From the NCBI GenBank assembly GCA_025455635.1, contig JALOMF010000132.1, forward strand, positions 1-9,266: 9,266 nt of DNA. Reading direction: 5' to 3'. A program made the position numbers and the translations under genes. The notes beneath the pieces were generated by a model. It worked only from the letters and a program-made list of their open reading frames with translations, searched no databases and was not told where the DNA came from. This DNA comes from Saprospiraceae bacterium. GTDB lineage: Bacteria > Bacteroidota > Bacteroidia > Chitinophagales > Saprospiraceae. Below are positions 7,901 to 9,266 of the stretch, one piece after another; positions within the stretch are counted from its first letter, which is position 1, and each line of letters begins with the position of its first letter.

Positions 7901-8111
7901 GGAGGACAACGGCGTGGGCCGCAAGGCTGCCGCCGAAAAGAAAAACAGCGGCCATGCATCCAAGGCGCTGCCCATCACTGCCCGCCGCCTGCAACTGCTC
8001 GCCGAAGAGACCCAGCAGCCCGCCTCGTTCGATATCATTGACCTCACCGACAGCCTCGGCAACGCCACCGGCACCCGGGTGGAAGTGCGCCTGCCCTTGA
8101 TGGAGGGCTGA
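4995..8111 (+). CDS. Two-component regulator propeller domain sensor histidine kinase (LytS-type)
   Basis: This 1038-aa protein has a Sec signal peptide (residues 1-20, cleavage near AQA-QG). A large periplasmic beta-propeller of Reg_prop repeats follows (about 24-655), with blade motifs such as DSRGFLWASSIGGLYRF (48-64), EDRNANLWFS (93-102), DEDNLWLIDFDNGLHF (318-333), DAYGQIWQATSTAGVFV (364-380), EGRIWLGTNNGLACF (590-604) and NGELWFGGSDGITIV (635-649). Next come a Y_Y_Y domain (about 700-778, ending in the typical FTIDPPWWKTTWFYA), one membrane helix (about 785-804), a charged coiled coil (805-833) and a His_kinase domain with phospho-acceptor H843 in LRLQMNPHFIFNSMNSI. The HATPase has the N-box LQPFVENAIWHG (933-944), G1 VEDNGVGR (969-976) and a terminal GTRVEVRLPL. 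It has no fused HTH or receiver, so it needs a separate partner; the LytTR regulator at 1703-2464 is the obvious candidate. The ligand is unknown; many propeller kinases in this phylum sense polymers or envelope signals. Confidence 0.96.
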   Translation: MKFSGSIWLILMFTLSLAQAQGPHTLWFHTLANRQGLDQNYNWYVLKDSRGFLWASSIGGLYRFDGQVVKRYNAVANDTTSLSGENVYSGFMEDRNANLWFSTTDAVHCYVRKHDHFKRFFIKNECGEATHGDYQVYHLEQGRFLWVKIGHEIYRMDIERPYERPRKVSESYEFSCRVGLAPDGTVSKLFLYGVNTGLEVQRFDHGRHVSSERIMPENWVTDVLPRNDQLLWICTAQHGPIPWNPSSNAPLDWKFKGQFDAQTVTLAQWGNDRFFILAKGKGIFLYDEKKSSLQALDCRFIDRDPSPLLNMKNAYVDDEDNLWLIDFDNGLHFANAHKAKFRSLPKLQAPGIADNYHYWALTEDAYGQIWQATSTAGVFVTDSDGKLIQHLTHNPKNPYSLRKGRVIDLIYDARKNRIWTVTSGKLSWCSPVPPFRFHHVAVELGGAPFYLLHMHQTKAGKLMLSSEGEGLFELLEDQNGFRLAQVNGTEGQGFQTILEDTKGRLYCVSEADSICIFEQQGGAWAMRPGLPIGGIVNGLHEDPIQKTAWIATMEGLHLLDRSQPKPQLQTFTTDHGLPSNGIGEMEADNEGRIWLGTNNGLACFKDDLKQLRQFYLADGVQSESFYLTAVLKRSNGELWFGGSDGITIVPAKGDYEPLAKPPKLLLTDLKIHGEAPKRTIVCEATGATNISEIKRFSLPHTDNMVAFEFVAADYSDPAHTLLEYQLEGVETHFTTLKKGEPGVVRFSGLDFGHYTLLVRPTNSEGQSFEAVRLISFTIDPPWWKTTWFYALLALVFGLSVVGVYKNQVRKVEERAERRRIEAEYKQQLSETETAVLRLQMNPHFIFNSMNSISSYILKKDIDTADRYLHRFAKLMRSILNLAAKPRISIADEVELLRLYMDTEAMRFEQKFTQEITVDEALDEEEVLIPTMILQPFVENAIWHGLSNKPGQGKVSISFAKHGNTLCCTVEDNGVGRKAAAEKKNSGHASKALPITARRLQLLAEETQQPASFDIIDLTDSLGNATGTRVEVRLPLMEG

Positions 8112-8230
8112 TGCCAAGCCGGGCGACGCTGGCCAAGCTGCCAGTGCCTTCGTGACTGTGGGAGTTTTTGCCTGACCATACTGCCAATCCTAAAAAACAA
8201 CGCATGAGTTGAACGCTGCTACTCGCAAAA

Positions 8231-8488
8231 TGAACAATCAAATTGCTCGAACGAACAATCAAATTGACTGGGTGAAGAAAAAAATCAGGATTGCGAAAAA
8301 TGAAATCGAATGATGGAAGCATCAAATCACGCTAAGGAAGCATCAAACGAGGAAAGTGAGAGATTAAACTGATTTTGCGAGAAATTAAACTGCCTTTGCG
8401 AACCATCAAACGAGGTCTGTGAAAAAACAAACGTAAAGCATCAAAATACGACCAGCCCTTGCGACAAATCAAATACTACTGCTGGTCG
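8231..8488. repeat. Degenerate direct-repeat array with 21-bp period
   Basis: An ATCAAA-like core recurs at 8237, 8258, 8300 (ATGAAA), 8321, 8342, 8363 (ATTAAA), 8384 (ATTAAA), 8405, 8426 (AACAAA) and 8468. All of these are exact multiples of 21 bp from 8237; 8279 is weak (AAAAAA) and 8447 is lost to the inverted repeat. Each unit has a conserved part, GA-A-N-N-ATCAAA (unit positions 17-21 then 1-6), and a more variable part of about 10 bp that often ends TTGCGA. G17-A18 is kept in every unit except the one at 8426. Neighbouring units share extra bases (8342 and 8405: ATCAAACGAGG; 8363 and 8384: ATTAAACTG), suggesting duplication followed by divergence. The array may continue weakly, after a 1-bp slip, at 8490 (ATCATC) and 8511 (ATCAAG). 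Its function is unknown. Confidence 0.8.
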
Positions 8489-8491
8489 TAT
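8446..8491. repeat. Perfect 11-bp inverted repeat enclosing one repeat unit
   Basis: ATACGACCAGC (8446-8456) and GCTGGTCGTAT (8481-8491) are exact reverse complements separated by 24 bp. The enclosed sequence carries TTGCGA (8459-8464) and ATCAAA (8468-8473), one full motif of the neighbouring array. The left arm replaces the array core expected at 8447. No T-run follows on either strand, so it is not a standard terminator. It could be a small mobile-element end, a transcript-stabilising hairpin, or a protein site. Confidence 0.75.
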
Positions 8492-8511
8492 CATCTCGCC
8501 GATATGCAAAA

Positions 8512-8910
8512 TCAAGCGTTAGGGTCTTTTGCCAGCCTTGCGAATTTCAGCCCTTTGATGCCCTTGTACCGCTCGTCTTTGGTACTGAATGCGCCCTTGG
8601 TGTAATTTTTGACGGCCAGTGCCACGTCCACCAGGCCAGTTTTGGCGGTGTAAAACTCCGTGTTCCGCACGGTACGTACTTTTTTAAGTGCCTTGAAACT
8701 AATATCAACGCTGTTGTTGTGCGCTTTCATGGATGCCAACAGGGCTTGCAAGGTGGCGACCTGCAAATTCTCTTCGGCGGGCTTGTAGCTAGGCTCGGCA
8801 GCCAATATTCCAATAAACGTCTCGAACGAAGTCTCCAAGTATTGGATTCGCACGGCAGGTATAAACGAAGAGAATCTGTTCAAAATCTCGAATAGCGATG
8901 CGGTCGACAA
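8512..8910 (-). CDS. Hypothetical protein, C-terminal part of a Bacteroidota family, start lost
   Basis: The frame encodes about 132 aa from a TTG at 8910 and is open back to 8943, where a stop (TAA, 8944-8946) precedes it. No ATG occurs before residue 61, so a normal start is missing. The C-terminal portion has the ordered pattern EPSYKPAEENLQVATLQALL (about 39-58), RTVRNTEFYTAKTGLVDVAL, VKNYTKGAF and Y-K-G-I-K-G-L-K-F-A-R-L near the end. I associate this R-N...GLVD.A..VK.Y...F...Y..I.GLKF signature with hypothetical proteins that recur in Bacteroidota genomes and are usually longer at the N terminus. Its first ~50 codons overlap the BrxA-like frame in another register, so it is probably a 3' fragment left by recombination or a frameshift. 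The function of the family is unknown to me. Its stop codon lies in the last weak unit of the repeat array. Confidence 0.5.
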   Translation of the reverse strand: MSTASLFEILNRFSSFIPAVRIQYLETSFETFIGILAAEPSYKPAEENLQVATLQALLASMKAHNNSVDISFKALKKVRTVRNTEFYTAKTGLVDVALAVKNYTKGAFSTKDERYKGIKGLKFARLAKDPNA

Positions 8911-9154
8911 GCTGTTGAAGAATGCGAGCTGGCTGGTTGTCGTTTACAAGGTATCGAGGTGCAAAGACATACTTGACGATGTTTCTAACTCGCTGGGCGG
9001 ATATCTGGGCGAACTCGCCGGAAGAAACAGCGAGTGCGGCCAGCTCTTGCCAAGGCATCGGCGACTTCCAAAGCCGCAACAGCGTGCGAGTTTCGGAGAA
9101 CATGCTTGTGCCATGCTGCAGGAACGTATTGTATTGTGCTTCGGCTACTTTCAT
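8789..9154 (-). CDS. BrxA/DUF1819-like protein, probably C-terminally truncated
   Basis: This 121-aa frame begins at an ATG (9154) that overlaps a possible upstream stop as ATGA. Its sequence resembles the N-terminal half of BrxA (DUF1819) proteins of BREX phage-defence loci: YNTFLQHGTSMFSETRTLL (8-26), a tryptophan-containing helix with PMPWQELAALAV (32-43), the RVRNIVKYVFAPRYLV segment (55-70), an L-Q-Q-L helix, and FEQILFVYTCRANPILGDFV (91-110) followed by RDVYW. BrxA proteins are usually around 200 aa or more, and this one stops just after the YW motif, so the C-terminal half is missing. In BREX, BrxA is a small DNA-binding accessory protein. No BrxB, BrxC or PglX gene follows here; instead an unrelated frame overlaps its end. 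I recognise the family from pattern memory only, so a different helical family remains possible. Confidence 0.45.
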   Translation of the reverse strand: MKVAEAQYNTFLQHGTSMFSETRTLLRLWKSPMPWQELAALAVSSGEFAQISAQRVRNIVKYVFAPRYLVNDNQPARILQQLVDRIAIRDFEQILFVYTCRANPILGDFVRDVYWNIGCRA

Positions 9155-9264
9155 TGGTCATCCACGATGTAGGGAAACACTTGCATCTGATTCTGGATTG
9201 CGAATGCGTAATGGCTCGCCATGGATGACCACAGAGATTGCTTGCCGAGTTCCGCTAGAGTTCC
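9151..9264 (-). CDS. Possible 3' end of an upstream gene, cut by the window edge
   Basis: On the minus strand a frame runs in from the window edge and encodes 37 residues (GTLAELGKQSLWSSMASHY...) ending QVFPYIVDDQ. Its TGA (9153-9151) overlaps the ATG of the BrxA-like frame as ATGA, a common arrangement for translationally coupled genes. That coupling is the main reason to believe it. An alternative minus frame reads to a TGA at 9160-9158 and cannot be ruled out. I recognise no family in this short piece. Confidence 0.35.
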   Translation of the reverse strand, partial: GTLAELGKQSLWSSMASHYAFAIQNQMQVFPYIVDDQ

Positions 9265-9266
9265 TT

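Larger units (their letters stand above)
8112..8511. other. Convergent spacer with phased repeat array
   Basis: This 400-bp spacer separates the plus-strand kinase from minus-strand genes on the right. Near the kinase stop is a small hairpin, CGCTGGC (8127-8133) with GCCAGTG (8140-8146, one G-T pair), but the nearest T-run (8166-8170) is too far away for a confident terminator call. From about 8231 onward the spacer is occupied by the 21-bp array and the 11-bp inverted repeat listed separately. The reading frames that cross it are interrupted or featureless. Confidence 0.65.

Noticed and set aside
8044..8325. Minus-strand reading frame of about 93 codons across the repeat array and kinase end
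   Set aside because: It overlaps the conserved C terminus of the kinase and its apparent seven-residue periodicity is only the 21-bp repeat seen in translation; other frames of the array contain stops.
8231..8488. The array as a CRISPR
   Set aside because: The period is only 21 bp, the conserved block is about 11 bp with variable parts of about 10 bp, the units are degenerate, and no cas gene is present.

Overview
The window looks like chromosomal DNA from a member of the Bacteroidota, most likely a Saprospiria-type or related gliding or environmental lineage. The evidence is a LytTR response regulator paired with a very large periplasmic-propeller LytS-type sensor kinase, starts preceded by A-rich leaders rather than clear Shine-Dalgarno sites, GC-rich genes separated by AT-rich spacers, and a C-terminal signature at the right end that I associate with Bacteroidota hypothetical proteins. 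No rRNA, tRNA, intact transposon or CRISPR array is visible.

Layout from left to right. 1-326: AT-rich spacer with a 44-bp imperfect palindrome. 327-746 (+): small two-helix membrane protein of the holin-X/YqjE type. 796-999 (-): stand-alone LuxR-type DNA-binding domain, convergent with the previous gene. 1000-1702: long divergent spacer rich in dyads. 1703-2464 (+): LytTR response regulator. 2670-3020 (+): unrecognised 116-aa protein. 3096-4655 (+): DyP-type haem peroxidase, followed by a strong two-tier terminator at 4772-4828. 4995-8111 (+): 1038-aa sensor kinase (signal peptide, Reg_prop propeller, Y_Y_Y domain, one membrane helix, His_kinase and HATPase). 8112-8511: convergent spacer holding a degenerate array with an almost exact 21-bp period and an 11-bp inverted repeat. 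8512-9266 (-): a broken-looking region. It has a BrxA/DUF1819-like N-terminal half, overlapped by a second frame carrying the C-terminal signature of an unrelated hypothetical family, and a possible 3' end of an upstream gene coupled by an ATGA overlap.

How it may work together (inference): the kinase and the LytTR regulator are natural partners. They sit on either side of the small-protein/peroxidase cassette, so an extracellular or envelope signal could be relayed to genes in or near this locus. The right end looks like remnant accessory DNA, possibly from a phage-defence island, abutting the repeat array.

The most unusual signal is the 21-bp phased array at 8231-8516. It is non-coding, lies between convergent genes, and keeps helical phase over about 230 bp although individual units have diverged strongly.
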